Of a DNA stretch of 64,000 nucleotides, positions 16,165 to 25,170 are shown piece by piece; positions within the stretch are counted from its first letter, which is position 1; every line of letters starts with the position of its first letter. Where the stretch lies: the NCBI RefSeq assembly GCF_009498525.1, contig NZ_QSNT01000003.1, forward strand, positions 327,977 through 391,976, in the 5' to 3' direction. Source of the stretch: Rhizobium sp. ICMP 5592 (GTDB taxonomy: Bacteria; Pseudomonadota; Alphaproteobacteria; Rhizobiales; Rhizobiaceae). The notes under the pieces are model-generated. The model saw only the letters and a list, made by a program, of their open reading frames with translations, searched no databases and was not told where the DNA came from. The position numbers were made by a program, and so were the translations under genes.

Positions 16165-16962
16165 ATGCCAAATCTCAAGGTCAAACCTGATGGCTCCCAT
16201 GGTCGCGTCACCCATGTCACGCCCGAAAGCGCCGGCTGGACCTATGTCGGCTTCGATCTCCACCGCCTGAAGCCGGGCGAAACAGCCTCGGCTGAAACCG
16301 GCGATCGCGAGGTCTGCCTCGTCTGGGTCAGCGGCAAGGGAAGCGCCAAGGCAGGTGCTAAGGATTTCGGCCTGCTCGGCGGCCGCATGAGCCCATTCGA
16401 GGGCGCGCCCCACGCGCTCTATATTCCAGCCGGTTCAAGCTGGTCGGTGACCGCGGAAACCGAGCTGGAACTCGCCGTCTGCTCGGCTCCGGGCGGCGGC
16501 TCCTACGAGGCCCGCGCCATCCCGCCGGGCACGCATCCGCCTGTAACGCGGGGCAAGGGCTCCAATATCCGCCACGTCAACAACATCATGCCGGAAGACG
16601 ACGGTGCTGCGCATTCGCTGCTCGTTGTCGAAGTGATCACGCCCGGTGGCAATAGCTCCTCCTATCCGCCGCATAAGCACGATCAGGACAATCTCCCGAA
16701 CGAAAGCTTCCTCGAGGAGACTTACTACCATCGCCTCAATCCGCCGCAGGGCTTCGGCTTCCAGCGCGTCTATACGGACGACCGGTCGCTGGACGAAGTC
16801 ATGGTGCTCGAAGATGGCGATGTCACGCTGGTCCCTAGGGGATATCACCCCTGCGCCGCCTGCCACGGCTATGATCTCTATTATCTCAACGTCATGGCCG
16901 GCCCGACGCGCATCTGGAAATTCTACAATGCGCCGGAGCATGAGTGGCTGCTCAAGGCATAG
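16165..16962 (+). CDS. iolB: 5-Deoxyglucuronate isomerase
   Basis: This 265-residue bicupin enzyme converts 5-deoxyglucuronate, the IolD product, to 5-dehydro-2-deoxygluconate, the IolC substrate. The metal-site segment PPHKHDQDNLPNESFLEETYY near residues 168-190 and the later VPRGYHPCAACHGYDLYYLNVMAG are characteristic. It lies 13 bases after iolE and closes the operon, with a terminator hairpin just after it. The inositol dehydrogenase idhA, iolA and a transporter are not in this window. Confidence 0.95.
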   Translation: MPNLKVKPDGSHGRVTHVTPESAGWTYVGFDLHRLKPGETASAETGDREVCLVWVSGKGSAKAGAKDFGLLGGRMSPFEGAPHALYIPAGSSWSVTAETELELAVCSAPGGGSYEARAIPPGTHPPVTRGKGSNIRHVNNIMPEDDGAAHSLLVVEVITPGGNSSSYPPHKHDQDNLPNESFLEETYYHRLNPPQGFGFQRVYTDDRSLDEVMVLEDGDVTLVPRGYHPCAACHGYDLYYLNVMAGPTRIWKFYNAPEHEWLLKA

Positions 16963-16980
16963 CCTCTTTGGATATCGAAA

Positions 16981-17005
16981 AGGCCGCGCCTCGACAGCGC
17001 GGCCT
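16981..17005. terminator. Terminator after iolB
   Basis: AGGCCGCGC and GCGCGGCCT form a nine-base-pair stem around a seven-base loop, followed on the plus strand by CTTTCGTTT. It lies between convergent iolB and the MATE gene. Preceding AAA on the plus strand gives a short T run for leftward transcripts too, so it may serve both. Confidence 0.75.
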
Positions 17006-17013
17006 CTTTCGTT

Positions 17014-18381
17014 TCATGCAGGCAGTAAACCGTATCGCCAGCCGCGATCCCGAGCGTTGCGTGACAGAACCAGCCACGCAAGCGCGAACATCCCCGCCTC
17101 CGCAAAGACCGGCACCATCCAGATCCCGCGTTCGCCGAAGATGAAGGGCAACAGGAATGTCAATGGCAGCGTGAAGAGATAAGGCCGCGACAGGCCGAAG
17201 ATCGCCCCCCGTTTCGCATCGCCGATCGACTGGAAATAGGACGAGAGCATCATCATTTGCCCATAGAGGAAGTACGCGCCGATCGTCCAGGGCAAGATCC
17301 GTCCCACCTCCGCGACAATGACGGCATCGCCGACGAAAACGCCCCCGAGGTGCCGGGCCAGCAATTCGACAACCAGCTCCACCGTCGCGCAATAGATCAG
17401 CGCGGAGACCATGGCGATCTGCAGGCTGCGGCCGACACGGGCCGGAAGCGCTGCACCATGATTGTGGCCGGAGACGGTTTGCAGCGTGATGCTGAGACCG
17501 AGCAGCGGTAGATAGGCAAAGGTCAATATCCGGGTGATGATCCCGTAGGCGGCGACCGTCGCGACATAATCGCGATCATGCCAAATCGACAGGTTGAACA
17601 GGATTGCCGCCGAGCTCAGCGATATGCCGATGAAGCCAAGGCTCATCGGTGCTCCGAAGATGATGATTCCACGCCATTCCGAGACCGCGACCGTCGTTGT
17701 GGGCCTGAGTACGGCGGGATGACGCCAGCGATAGGCAAGAACGATCATCAGGCAAATGAACTGCGCCGCGATCGAACCGGCGGCCGACCCGATGACACCC
17801 CAATGCGCGACCGTGATCAGCAGCCAATTGGCAACGATATTGAGCAGTGTCGAGGCAAGGGTCACCAGCGTCATGAAGCCGATCTTGCCCTCGCAACGCA
17901 GCGCGTCGATGTGCAGCTGCAAGAGGAAGCTGACCGGTGCGCAGCCGACCATGACACCCATGAAGGCATTGGCATTGGCGGCAACCGCGGCGTCGCCGGC
18001 CGCGCTCGCGGCGATAACATGCCGGCCGACTGTCCAATAGACGGCATTGACCAGGATTACGACCGCGAGGGCGAGGGAATGGGCTCCGGTAAAAACCTTT
18101 CCCGCTCCCAGGCAATCCCCCGCCCCCAGGCGGCGCGCCAAAATGCTCGCCATGCCGTTCGAGACTAAAGCTTGCAGGGCAATCAGCAGCATGAGCGCCG
18201 GAAAAATCAGGCTCACCGCAGACAGCGCCGCCGCTCCGACATAGATACCGAGGAAATAGGCGTCGACGACGGAAAACAAGCCGCTGATGGTGGTGATCAT
18301 GACGATCGGTGCGGCTGTGCGGGCAAAGACGCCGGGCAGCCAACCTGTCAGGAAGATATTATTTTCGGAATGCTTGGTCAT
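17014..18381 (-). CDS. MATE-family efflux transporter
   Basis: The 455-residue inner-membrane protein has twelve hydrophobic segments arranged as two similar halves, as in multidrug and toxic compound extrusion transporters. Family-like parts include the start TAAPIVMITTISGLFSVVDAYFLG and the helix GSAAGSIAAQF. Ion-driven drug or metabolite export is expected; the substrate is not predictable. The ATG at 18381 is chosen; a GTG four codons upstream (18393) is also possible because neither has a strong ribosome site. It converges on iolB and seems monocistronic. Confidence 0.88.
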   Translation of the reverse strand: MTKHSENNIFLTGWLPGVFARTAAPIVMITTISGLFSVVDAYFLGIYVGAAALSAVSLIFPALMLLIALQALVSNGMASILARRLGAGDCLGAGKVFTGAHSLALAVVILVNAVYWTVGRHVIAASAAGDAAVAANANAFMGVMVGCAPVSFLLQLHIDALRCEGKIGFMTLVTLASTLLNIVANWLLITVAHWGVIGSAAGSIAAQFICLMIVLAYRWRHPAVLRPTTTVAVSEWRGIIIFGAPMSLGFIGISLSSAAILFNLSIWHDRDYVATVAAYGIITRILTFAYLPLLGLSITLQTVSGHNHGAALPARVGRSLQIAMVSALIYCATVELVVELLARHLGGVFVGDAVIVAEVGRILPWTIGAYFLYGQMMMLSSYFQSIGDAKRGAIFGLSRPYLFTLPLTFLLPFIFGERGIWMVPVFAEAGMFALAWLVLSRNARDRGWRYGLLPA

Positions 18382-18447
18382 GGCAATATCCACGCGGCAT
18401 CGCGCGCCACCTGTAGCGGCGGCGATCCATCGATAAAAAGAGGATTG

Positions 18448-18885
18448 TCAGATGTCGAGTAACAAATGCGGCACGCCGTTCGATGTCTTCCTCGGCGAAA
18501 TACCGTCGGCGTCGATCTGGGCGTTGATGCGCCGGCGAAAGGCCGAAAAGCTCTCGAAGGTCACGACATCCACCGGCTCGTCGAAATGAATGGTGATCTT
18601 GTGGAGCCCGCCGGCTTGCTCCGAAAGGGCCAGAACCTTGCCGGTGAAGGGCTGGTTCAGATAGCGCCCGCGAACGGTGGAGCCGACGGCAAACGGCATA
18701 CTCGGCGCGGCATTCGGTTTTGCGGCGAGTGCCGACAGCGTATTCCAGTCGCGCAAGCCATGTTGCCTGGCAATCAGCTCCAGCGCGGCGCTATGGGCAA
18801 TATCGTTGCCGCGCTCGGCCATGGCCTGGCGCAGGCGCCTGGCTTGAGCCTTCAGTTCATCGATGGACGGATAGATCGTCGTCAC
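18448..18885 (-). CDS. Glyoxalase_8-like small protein
   Basis: The 145-residue protein begins with a helical segment, IDELKAQARRLRQAMAERG, then HSAALELIARQHGLRDWNTLSA, a pattern I recognise from proteins annotated as Glyoxalase_8 or glyoxalase-superfamily. The second half, about residues 65-140, is a small beta-rich domain with VGSTVRGRYLNQPFTGKVLAL. No enzyme activity is established for this type, and no metal triad is evident. It lies upstream of the MATE gene on the same strand, 66 bases away, so they may be co-transcribed. Confidence 0.65.
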   Translation of the reverse strand: MTTIYPSIDELKAQARRLRQAMAERGNDIAHSAALELIARQHGLRDWNTLSALAAKPNAAPSMPFAVGSTVRGRYLNQPFTGKVLALSEQAGGLHKITIHFDEPVDVVTFESFSAFRRRINAQIDADGISPRKTSNGVPHLLLDI

Positions 18886-19104
18886 GGGATCAGCCTTTGC
18901 TAAGGCATGCTTTTACGACTGCAGATCGGGGCTCGCATTACCGCCAGTCAGCACACCTTCAAATGGCTGTGACCATATTCGCGAGGGCTTCACCTTGGAT
19001 CTTCATCCGCGAGCGGCCGGTGCCTCGAACCGTGTCTTCCTATGCTCGAAGCCAGAACCTCTGTCAAGACAAGGCGCCGGAACGCGGATGTCGGCTCAAG
19101 GTGT

Positions 19105-19133
19105 GAAGGAAAGGCAGCTCGCGCCTTTCCTTC
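19105..19133. terminator. Terminator for the host-attachment gene
   Basis: GAAGGAAAGGC and GCCTTTCCTTC form an 11-base-pair perfect stem with a seven-base loop, four bases past the leftward stop codon. Read leftward the 3' arm is T-rich. There is no separate T run, so it could also protect the mRNA end. Confidence 0.6.
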
Positions 19134-19137
19134 CCTC

Positions 19138-19584
19138 TCAGGCGGCCAGATAGCGCTCGATCTGATCAACCGGGAAATTCGTCAGGTCCTTGGCAAGTTC
19201 GGCGACGATGGCCGCTTGTGAATGAGCCGCCAACCGCGGCCGCAGGATGCCGAGCGCACGAGGCGGCGCCACGAGGACGACGCTCTTGATGCCCTTGCTC
19301 TGCACGAGCGTGTCGATCTTTCCGGCCACGCCCTTCAGGAACTCTTCCTCCGCCTGGTCCTGCCATGCCGTTTCCTCCACGGCACTGCCACCAATACCTC
19401 CAGCCTGATGGGTGCGTCCCGGCTTTTCCGTGCCGCGTTCCCGATCCGGGGCGCTCGGCTGTTCCAGGGTTTCGCGCGTTTGCAAATCCGGTTGCAGGCC
19501 ACCGCCCGCATTCTCCAGCATCAATGCCTTGGCGCCGTTACAAATGACGACCCATGTCCCTCGCGCAATCCTGATATCGACCAT
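19138..19584 (-). CDS. Host attachment family protein
   Basis: The 148-residue protein fits the family named 'protein required for attachment to host cells', after an Agrobacterium gene. Typical parts are the start IRIARGTWVVICNGAKALML, a variable charged middle, and a C-terminal VVLVAPPRALGILRPRL followed by LAKDLTNFPVDQIERYL. The fold is related to eRF1/baeRF-type RNA-release-factor domains, so the attachment role may be indirect. The ATG at 19584 has GAGGACAGGG before it; an upstream ATG does not. It is probably monocistronic. Confidence 0.85.
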   Translation of the reverse strand: MVDIRIARGTWVVICNGAKALMLENAGGGLQPDLQTRETLEQPSAPDRERGTEKPGRTHQAGGIGGSAVEETAWQDQAEEEFLKGVAGKIDTLVQSKGIKSVVLVAPPRALGILRPRLAAHSQAAIVAELAKDLTNFPVDQIERYLAA

Positions 19585-19816
19585 TATCCCTGTCCTCATG
19601 CTTTCATGCCACGGCTGAAAATGCCGATGAGAAGGAACGCCTCATGACGCGAAGGGTTCAAAAAACGACAGATTCGGGAGGAGTCGGCACCCGATCGACC
19701 GCGAAAGCGCCGATTCATTAAAATTCGACGGGCACGATTGACGCTTATGCAAAACCTCCGTGCAAGGTTCATGCTGTACCGAGATGAATTCGGGCTGCCT
19801 CCAACGGGGAATGACA

Positions 19817-20212
19817 ATGCTTCGCTCAACGCATCTGGCGAAAGTCAAATCCGAAGTCTACGAACGAAGCTGGGAACGGTTCCACGTTCAACGGCCGGCG
19901 CGTCTGATTGCCGTGCGCCCATGTCTGACGGGTATCTCCGTGCGCAGCGCCGAGATCGTCGATATTTCGAGGGGTGGCGCAAGCTTCTTTGTCGGCACAA
20001 CCGTCGGGCTGCCGGCGCACTACTACCTCAACATCCTCGGTCTCGCCTATCGCATCGCCTGCGCCGAAGTGAGCCGGATCGACAATCGCATCTATGTTCG
20101 CTTCATCAATCTGCTGGAGCCGGAAACGTTGAGACGCGTCGTGCGCGCCGATTTCATGATCGGCAACACCGAAGCACTGGCCGCGCGCGGCAAGCGGATT
20201 GCGCGCGCCTAG
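19817..20212 (+). CDS. PilZ domain protein
   Basis: The 131-residue protein is a single PilZ domain, the common c-di-GMP receptor fold. The DISRGGA motif (D-x-S-x-x-G) is clear near residue 55. The N-terminal arginine pair is unusual: ERFHVQRPAR has arginines five apart rather than the standard RxxxR spacing, so c-di-GMP binding may be altered. The second ATG at 19817 has GGGGA six bases before it. A RIME-type repeat follows directly after the stop. Confidence 0.82.
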   Translation: MLRSTHLAKVKSEVYERSWERFHVQRPARLIAVRPCLTGISVRSAEIVDISRGGASFFVGTTVGLPAHYYLNILGLAYRIACAEVSRIDNRIYVRFINLLEPETLRRVVRADFMIGNTEALAARGKRIARA

Positions 20213-20317
20213 CACTACAGCGCTGCGCGTCACATTTGACGCGGAAAGGCCGCTGTAGCACTTTAGATATGCTGCATAATTCCTTAAATCGATGCCGATT
20301 TAAGGAATTATGCAGTT
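20213..20317. repeat. RIME-type intergenic palindromic element
   Basis: Two consecutive palindromes fill the space after the PilZ gene. The first runs 20215-20258, bounded by CTACAGCG and CGCTGTAG with an inner GCGTC/GACGC pair. The second is a perfect 20-base-pair stem, 20272-20291 with 20296-20315, and a four-base loop ATGC. This double-palindrome layout and about 105-base size match RIME1, a mosaic element dispersed in rhizobial intergenic regions. It probably forms stable RNA hairpins between the two flanking genes. Confidence 0.85.
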
Positions 20318-20396
20318 GCCTTTTCCACTCTTGCAACCGCCCGCCAAGCGCCTATTGTGCTGCGCCTTGCAACAGAATTCGGGAAAACCAGCCAGA

Positions 20397-21509
20397 ATGT
20401 CCGTCTTTTCGCGCTTCACGCCACTGATCAGCGCCCTTCCCTCCACGGTGCCCTTCGTCGGACCGGAAGCTCTCGAGCGTCAGCGCGGGCTGACCGTTCA
20501 GGCGCGCATCGGCGCCAATGAAAACGGCTTCGGCCCCGCCCCCTCCGTCATAGAGGCGATGCGCGAGCAGGCCGGCGATATCTGGAAATACAATGATCCG
20601 GAAAACTTCGCGTTGAAGCAGGCGCTGGCCGTGCATCTCGGCGTCAGACCGGCGAACATCGCTGTCGGCGAAGGCATCGACAGCTTGCTCGGCCTGATCG
20701 CCCGCATGGTCATCGAGCCGGGAACGCCCGTCGTCACCTCGCTCGGCGGATATCCGACCTTCAATTTCCATGTCGTCGGCTTCGGCGGGCGGCTGGTGAC
20801 GGTGCCCTATGTTAATGACCGCGAGGATCTCGACGGGCTGCTGGCCGCGGTCGCCCGCGAAAATGCACCGCTCGTCTATTTCGCCAACCCGGACAATCCG
20901 ATGGGAAGCTGGTGGGATGCAGCCAGGATCGTCGCCTTTGCCCGCGCCCTGCCGGAACGCTGCCTGCTCATCCTCGACGAGGCCTATAGCGAAACCGGAC
21001 CGGCCAGCTCCCTGCCCGACATCTCAGCGCTGATCGACCTGCCGAACGTGCTGCGTACCCGCACCTTCTCCAAGGCTTACGGCCTTGCCGGCGCCCGGGT
21101 CGGCTATGCCATCGGCGTGCCGGAGACGGTTTTGGCTTTCGACAAGATCCGCAATCACTTCGGCATGAACCGGCTGGCAACGGCAGCAGCACTCGCCGCA
21201 CTGAAGGACCAGCCCTATCTTGCCGAAGTCGTCGGCAAGATCCGAGCCGCCCGCGACCAGATCTGCATGATCGCCCGCGACAACGGGCTCTCTCCGCTCG
21301 CCTCGGCGACCAATTTCGTCGCTGTCGATTGCGGCCGCGACGGGACTTATGCTCGCGCCATCGTCGACGGGCTGATCCAGCACGGCGTCTTCATCCGCAT
21401 GCCGGGCGTGGCGCCGCTCAACCGCTGCATCCGCGTCAGCGTCGGCCCCAGCCAAGATCTCGATCTTCTGGCGGAAGCCCTGCCGAAAGTGCTGAAGGCG
21501 ATCCGCTAA
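20397..21509 (+). CDS. PLP-dependent aminotransferase, class I/II (HisC-like)
   Basis: The 370-residue enzyme has the fold-type I aminotransferase core: ARIGANENGFGPAP at the start, the aspartate in LILDEAYSE, and the PLP lysine in TRTFSKAYGLAGARVGYA. This pattern is close to histidinol-phosphate aminotransferase and its paralogues. It stands alone, not in a his operon, so a general amino acid role is as likely. The ATG at 20397 begins the aligned region; an earlier frame start at 20310 would lie in the repeat element. Confidence 0.85.
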   Translation: MSVFSRFTPLISALPSTVPFVGPEALERQRGLTVQARIGANENGFGPAPSVIEAMREQAGDIWKYNDPENFALKQALAVHLGVRPANIAVGEGIDSLLGLIARMVIEPGTPVVTSLGGYPTFNFHVVGFGGRLVTVPYVNDREDLDGLLAAVARENAPLVYFANPDNPMGSWWDAARIVAFARALPERCLLILDEAYSETGPASSLPDISALIDLPNVLRTRTFSKAYGLAGARVGYAIGVPETVLAFDKIRNHFGMNRLATAAALAALKDQPYLAEVVGKIRAARDQICMIARDNGLSPLASATNFVAVDCGRDGTYARAIVDGLIQHGVFIRMPGVAPLNRCIRVSVGPSQDLDLLAEALPKVLKAIR

Positions 21510-21528
21510 ACGCCCAAACAACAAAAAA

Positions 21529-21559
21529 CCGCGCCGGCCTTGTGTCCGGCCGGTCGCGG
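21529..21559. terminator. Bidirectional terminator between the aminotransferase and Sel1 genes
   Basis: CCGCG-CCGGCC pairs with GGCCGG-CGCGG, giving an 11-base-pair stem with one bulged T and an eight-base loop. On the minus strand it is followed by six T, so it is a strong terminator for the leftward Sel1 gene and may also end the rightward aminotransferase transcript. Confidence 0.75.
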
Positions 21560-21647
21560 TCTCCCTGTTGGTGGCAGCGCGCTTCTCCGCCCGCTGCCGG
21601 TCGCCCCTCTTTTGAGGTTATTATTGTCGTATTCTGTGTGGCACGCT

Positions 21648-21911
21648 TCAGTGCATGGTCATCCATTCGCGGGCGGCGCGGAGCGCTGCGGCGAGCTGCA
21701 TCTTGGTCAGCGTTGCGGCGACGTCGGCGCGAAGCTCGGCGGCGCGGTCGCTGCCCTTAATAGCAGCAATATTCAACCATTTATGGGCGGCAACCGGGTC
21801 TGCCTTGCAGCCCCTGCCGGTTGCATAATTGACGCCCAGTTCGCAAAGGGCATCGGCGTTGTTGCCACCCATCATGGCCATTTCAGACATCGGAATTTCG
21901 AAGCGTGCCAT
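21648..21911 (-). CDS. Small Sel1-repeat protein
   Basis: The 87-residue protein contains a single Sel1-like repeat: DALCELGVNYATGRGCKADPVAAHKWLNIAA, the TPR-related helical pair often used for protein contacts. The remaining C-terminal helix is ALRAAREWM-like. Members with one repeat are common in rhizobia and have no assigned role. The start is the ATG before ARFEIPMSEM; the upstream in-frame extension is low-complexity and unlike a protein. A terminator follows. Confidence 0.78.
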   Translation of the reverse strand: MARFEIPMSEMAMMGGNNADALCELGVNYATGRGCKADPVAAHKWLNIAAIKGSDRAAELRADVAATLTKMQLAAALRAAREWMTMH

Positions 21912-22369
21912 CGGTTTTATCCCTGTTTCAGTCTCGTTGCGTCTGCCCTGTTTTCCGTCCGGACCTTGCCGTCTATCGCAGCTTGATGGTCCTTTCGGTC
22001 GGCGGGTTTGCCCCGCTCGTTTGATGACCTCACTATCGCAGACGGCTTTCAAAAAACGGCTAAAATGCATGCTTAATTCGATGCAAACAAAGTACAAATG
22101 CTTGGTAAATTTGGGATTTTGTTAAACATCGCCTCCCTTGCAAATTAAGGACTTTTGAGCGAGTTTTACCCATTGTTAAGATCTGGATTTAAACCCTTCC
22201 TTCACCATGAAAAGAGCCGGCAAAACAAGACTCTCCAATTTTGGCGTGACGAACAGGGCTGGCAAACAGGAAAATTGCGATTGAAAACTATATTTACCTT
22301 TACGTTCGCGTTAGATAATTTCACCGCGATCCCGGCTATGGGAACGGGAGACTTTCGGGGAGGAAAGAT
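21912..22369. other. Long divergent intergenic region, no supported gene
   Basis: This 458-base stretch between the leftward Sel1 gene and the rightward DUF2147 gene has no frame with a known domain or a convincing ribosome site. It is AT-richer toward 22060-22330, as expected of promoters. I see no obvious RNA gene, though an unannotated small RNA cannot be excluded. Confidence 0.5.
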
Positions 22370-22708
22370 ATGATCCGCACGACCATTATTGCCGTTGCGC
22401 TGGTTTTCAGCGCAGGCACCGCTTTTGCCGACGAGCAGATCGTCGGCAATTGGAAGACCGAGGCGGGCGATACCGCCGCCATCACATCCTGCGGCGGCGA
22501 ATATTGCGTGACGCTGAAGAACGGCAAATATGCCGGCCGGCAGATCGGCAAGATGCATGGCACGGGCGGCACCTATACCGGTGAGATTACCGACCCGGCG
22601 GCCGACAAGACCTATGCCGGTTCCGGCTCCGTGAAAGGCAACGCTTTGAAGATGCAGGGTTGCGTCTTGAAGGTCTTCTGCAAATCGCAGACCTGGACGC
22701 GGCTTTAA
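22370..22708 (+). CDS. Secreted DUF2147 protein
   Basis: The 112-residue precursor starts with a signal peptide (residues 1-20, IIAVALVFSAGTAFA then cleavage before DEQ). The mature part matches DUF2147: IVGNWKTEAGDTAAI, a Cys pair region CGGEYC, the GTYTGEITDP centre and a closing CVLKVFCKSQTWTR. The function is unknown, although the small beta-barrel fold and envelope location suggest stress or lipid-related binding. Cysteines could form disulfides in the periplasm. GGGGAGG lies close before the ATG. Confidence 0.85.
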   Translation: MIRTTIIAVALVFSAGTAFADEQIVGNWKTEAGDTAAITSCGGEYCVTLKNGKYAGRQIGKMHGTGGTYTGEITDPAADKTYAGSGSVKGNALKMQGCVLKVFCKSQTWTRL

Positions 22709-22803
22709 AAGCCTCTCTTGATCGACAAGGCTCAGCGAGGACGATAACGCCCTCGCCCATTATTCTCTTTACAATGTCCGGCATCTTCAGGGATACGCGC
22801 AAC

Positions 22804-23187
22804 GTGATTGATCACATAACAATTGCCGTCAGCGATCTGGAGAAAAGCAAACTCTTCTATGAAAGAGCGCTCGCACCCTTGGGATATCGCCTCTCCTTTG
22901 GAAAAGAGGGCGTGTTCTGGGCTTTCGATGTTGGCGAGGGCAGTCTGTTCGAGATTCAGCAAACGGACAGCAAGCCACCACTGACACATCTGCACGTCGC
23001 CTTCCGGGTCAAAAGCAAGGCGGAAGTCGAGGCATTTTATAGTACTGCTCTTGAGGCGGGAGCCGCAGACAATGGCGCACCCGGCCCGCGACCGGAATAC
23101 ACGCCAAATTATTACGCCTGCTTTGTTCTTGATCCCGATGGCTACAACATCGAAGCCATGCTCAATGAGCCTTCGACGCAGGCGTGA
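22804..23187 (+). CDS. VOC-family (glyoxalase/dioxygenase-fold) protein
   Basis: The 127-residue product is a single vicinal-oxygen-chelate unit: IDHITIAVSDLEKSKLFYERALAPLGY at the start and a closing FVLDPDGYNIEAM. The metal ligand positions resemble the histidine in DHITI, one in THLHVAF and the late glutamate, so metal binding is plausible. The substrate is unknown. GTG at 22804 is selected because AGGGA lies ten bases upstream and relatives begin at this point; an ATG at 22774 without a ribosome site would add ten residues. Confidence 0.82.
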   Translation: MIDHITIAVSDLEKSKLFYERALAPLGYRLSFGKEGVFWAFDVGEGSLFEIQQTDSKPPLTHLHVAFRVKSKAEVEAFYSTALEAGAADNGAPGPRPEYTPNYYACFVLDPDGYNIEAMLNEPSTQA

Positions 23188-23327
23188 TCAAAGCGCTGTC
23201 GCCGGATTGGCGCGGCGCATTTTCCTAGTCATTTTCCTGAACGCCGGATGAACCGGTATCTCAGCACCCGTTCAGCCTGACCATGGCAAAAGAGTGTCCA
23301 GTATAGGGCATGGGTAGGTCCAGGAAT

Positions 23328-23504
23328 ATGAATACGATCATCATGGCATGGCGTTTCGCAGTCATTGTGCTGTTTGCCGCCGTCTTTGCGTTCACGTTTT
23401 CGATGGCGGTCGAACATACCGGTCGCAGCGGCGCGCAATCGCATTTCGGCGCAAGCTTCACTTGCCTGCAGACGGGAGCTCCCTATTGCACCACGGTGCA
23501 GTAG
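23328..23504 (+). CDS. Small predicted membrane protein
   Basis: A 58-residue frame codes for one strong hydrophobic segment (FAVIVLFAAVFAFTFSMAV, about residues 9-27) followed by a short exterior-type tail with two cysteines. AGGA lies about four bases before the ATG. It resembles many small rhizobial inner-membrane or secreted proteins but I recognise no family. Support is moderate because the frame is short. Confidence 0.4.
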   Translation: MNTIIMAWRFAVIVLFAAVFAFTFSMAVEHTGRSGAQSHFGASFTCLQTGAPYCTTVQ

Positions 23505-23627
23505 TCGGGAATCTCTGGCCGATTTTCAGGAACTAAACCGTGTAACGGCATAAAAATAGCTGCGAAAATCCAAGACCGCGCCTTGCAACGTCGTTTGCTT
23601 GTTAAAAATGCCACTATATAATAGCGC

Positions 23628-25130
23628 ATGAGCAACCGAATCTCTCCCTTTTCGCCTCTCGAAATCTCATCCCCCAGCCCGTTTCAGCCACGGAGCTTCA
23701 CCGATCCCGGCAAGGCAGTCGAGGCTCTGACAGAGCTTTACGATCGCAACACCGCCTTCCTGATCGACAGCTTCACGGAGCTGGCCAAGGGCGGGCCGAT
23801 TACGGCGCGCTACCGCGCCTTCTACCCGCAGGTGAGCATCGAGACGACCAGCTTCGGCCATGTCGACTCCCGCCTTTCCTACGGCCACGTCACGGCGCCC
23901 GGTGTCTACACCACCACCATCACCCGCCCGCAGCTCTTCAAGCACTATCTGAAGGAACAGCTCGCGCTCTTGATGCGCAGCCATAATGTGCCGGTGGTCG
24001 TATCGGAATCGACGACGCCGATCCCGCTACATTTCGCCTTCGGCGAAGGAGCTTATGTGGAGGCATCCGCCGCCGGCTTCGACGATATTCCGCTGCGCGA
24101 TCTGTTTGATACGCCGGACCTGAACACCACGGACGATGAAATCGCCAACGGCGAATATATCCCGCCGCCGGGCGAGCCTTCGCCGCTCGCGCCGTTTACC
24201 GCGCAGCGCATCGACTATTCGCTCGCCCGCCTTTCTCACTATACTGCGACCAGTGCGAAGCATTTCCAGAATTTCGTGCTGTTTACGAACTATCAGTTCT
24301 ATGTCGACGAATTCTGCAACTGGGCACGCGACCTGATGGCCAAGGGCGGCGACGGCTATACCGCCTTCGTCGAGCCGGGCAACATCACCACGCCGGCCGG
24401 CTCCAGCCACCCGGAAGGGGACACGACCCCGCCGCGGCTGCCGCAGATGCCGGCCTACCATCTGAAAAAGAAGGGCCATGCCGGCATCACCCTGATCAAT
24501 ATCGGCGTCGGCCCGTCCAATGCCAAGACGATCACCGATCACGTCGCCGTGCTGCGTCCGCATGCCTGGCTAATGCTTGGCCATTGTGCCGGCCTGCGCA
24601 ACAGCCAGCGGCTTGGCGATTATGTGCTGGCACATGCCTATATGCGCGAGGATCACGTTCTCGACGACGACCTGCCAGTCTGGGTGCCGATCCCGGCGCT
24701 TGCCGAAGTGCAGGTGGCGCTGGAAGCGGCCGTCGCCGAAATCACCGGTTTCGAAGGCTTCGAGCTGAAGCGCATCATGCGTACCGGCACGGTCGGCACG
24801 ATCGACAACCGCAACTGGGAGCTTCGCGATCAGGCGGGACCGGTCAAGCGCCTGTCGCAAGCCCGCGCCGTGGCGCTGGACATGGAGTCGGCGACCATCG
24901 CCGCCAACGGCTTCCGTTTCCGTGTTCCCTACGGCACGCTGCTCTGCGTCTCGGACAAGCCGCTGCATGGCGAACTGAAGCTGCCTGGCATGGCGACTGC
25001 CTTCTACCGCACGCAGGTCAACCAGCACCTGCAGATCGGCATCCGCGCCATCCAGAAGCTGGCCGAAATGCCGCCGGAAAAGCTGCATTCGCGCAAGCTG
25101 CGCAGCTTCTTCGAGACGGCGTTTCAATGA
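23628..25130 (+). CDS. amn: AMP nucleosidase
   Basis: The 500-residue enzyme hydrolyses AMP to adenine and ribose 5-phosphate, adjusting cellular adenylate. It has the N-terminal AMP nucleosidase domain (about 25-190) and a C-terminal purine nucleoside phosphorylase-like domain (about 280-460), with LGHCAGLRNSQRLGDYVLA and the MESATIAANGFR motif that recognises the base. Length is in the normal range of about 480-500. No operon partner is evident. The ATG opens the family alignment. Confidence 0.94.
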   Translation: MSNRISPFSPLEISSPSPFQPRSFTDPGKAVEALTELYDRNTAFLIDSFTELAKGGPITARYRAFYPQVSIETTSFGHVDSRLSYGHVTAPGVYTTTITRPQLFKHYLKEQLALLMRSHNVPVVVSESTTPIPLHFAFGEGAYVEASAAGFDDIPLRDLFDTPDLNTTDDEIANGEYIPPPGEPSPLAPFTAQRIDYSLARLSHYTATSAKHFQNFVLFTNYQFYVDEFCNWARDLMAKGGDGYTAFVEPGNITTPAGSSHPEGDTTPPRLPQMPAYHLKKKGHAGITLINIGVGPSNAKTITDHVAVLRPHAWLMLGHCAGLRNSQRLGDYVLAHAYMREDHVLDDDLPVWVPIPALAEVQVALEAAVAEITGFEGFELKRIMRTGTVGTIDNRNWELRDQAGPVKRLSQARAVALDMESATIAANGFRFRVPYGTLLCVSDKPLHGELKLPGMATAFYRTQVNQHLQIGIRAIQKLAEMPPEKLHSRKLRSFFETAFQ

Positions 25131-25170
25131 GGTAGTCGGAAGCCGCTGCAATTTCTGGATAGGATGCGAT

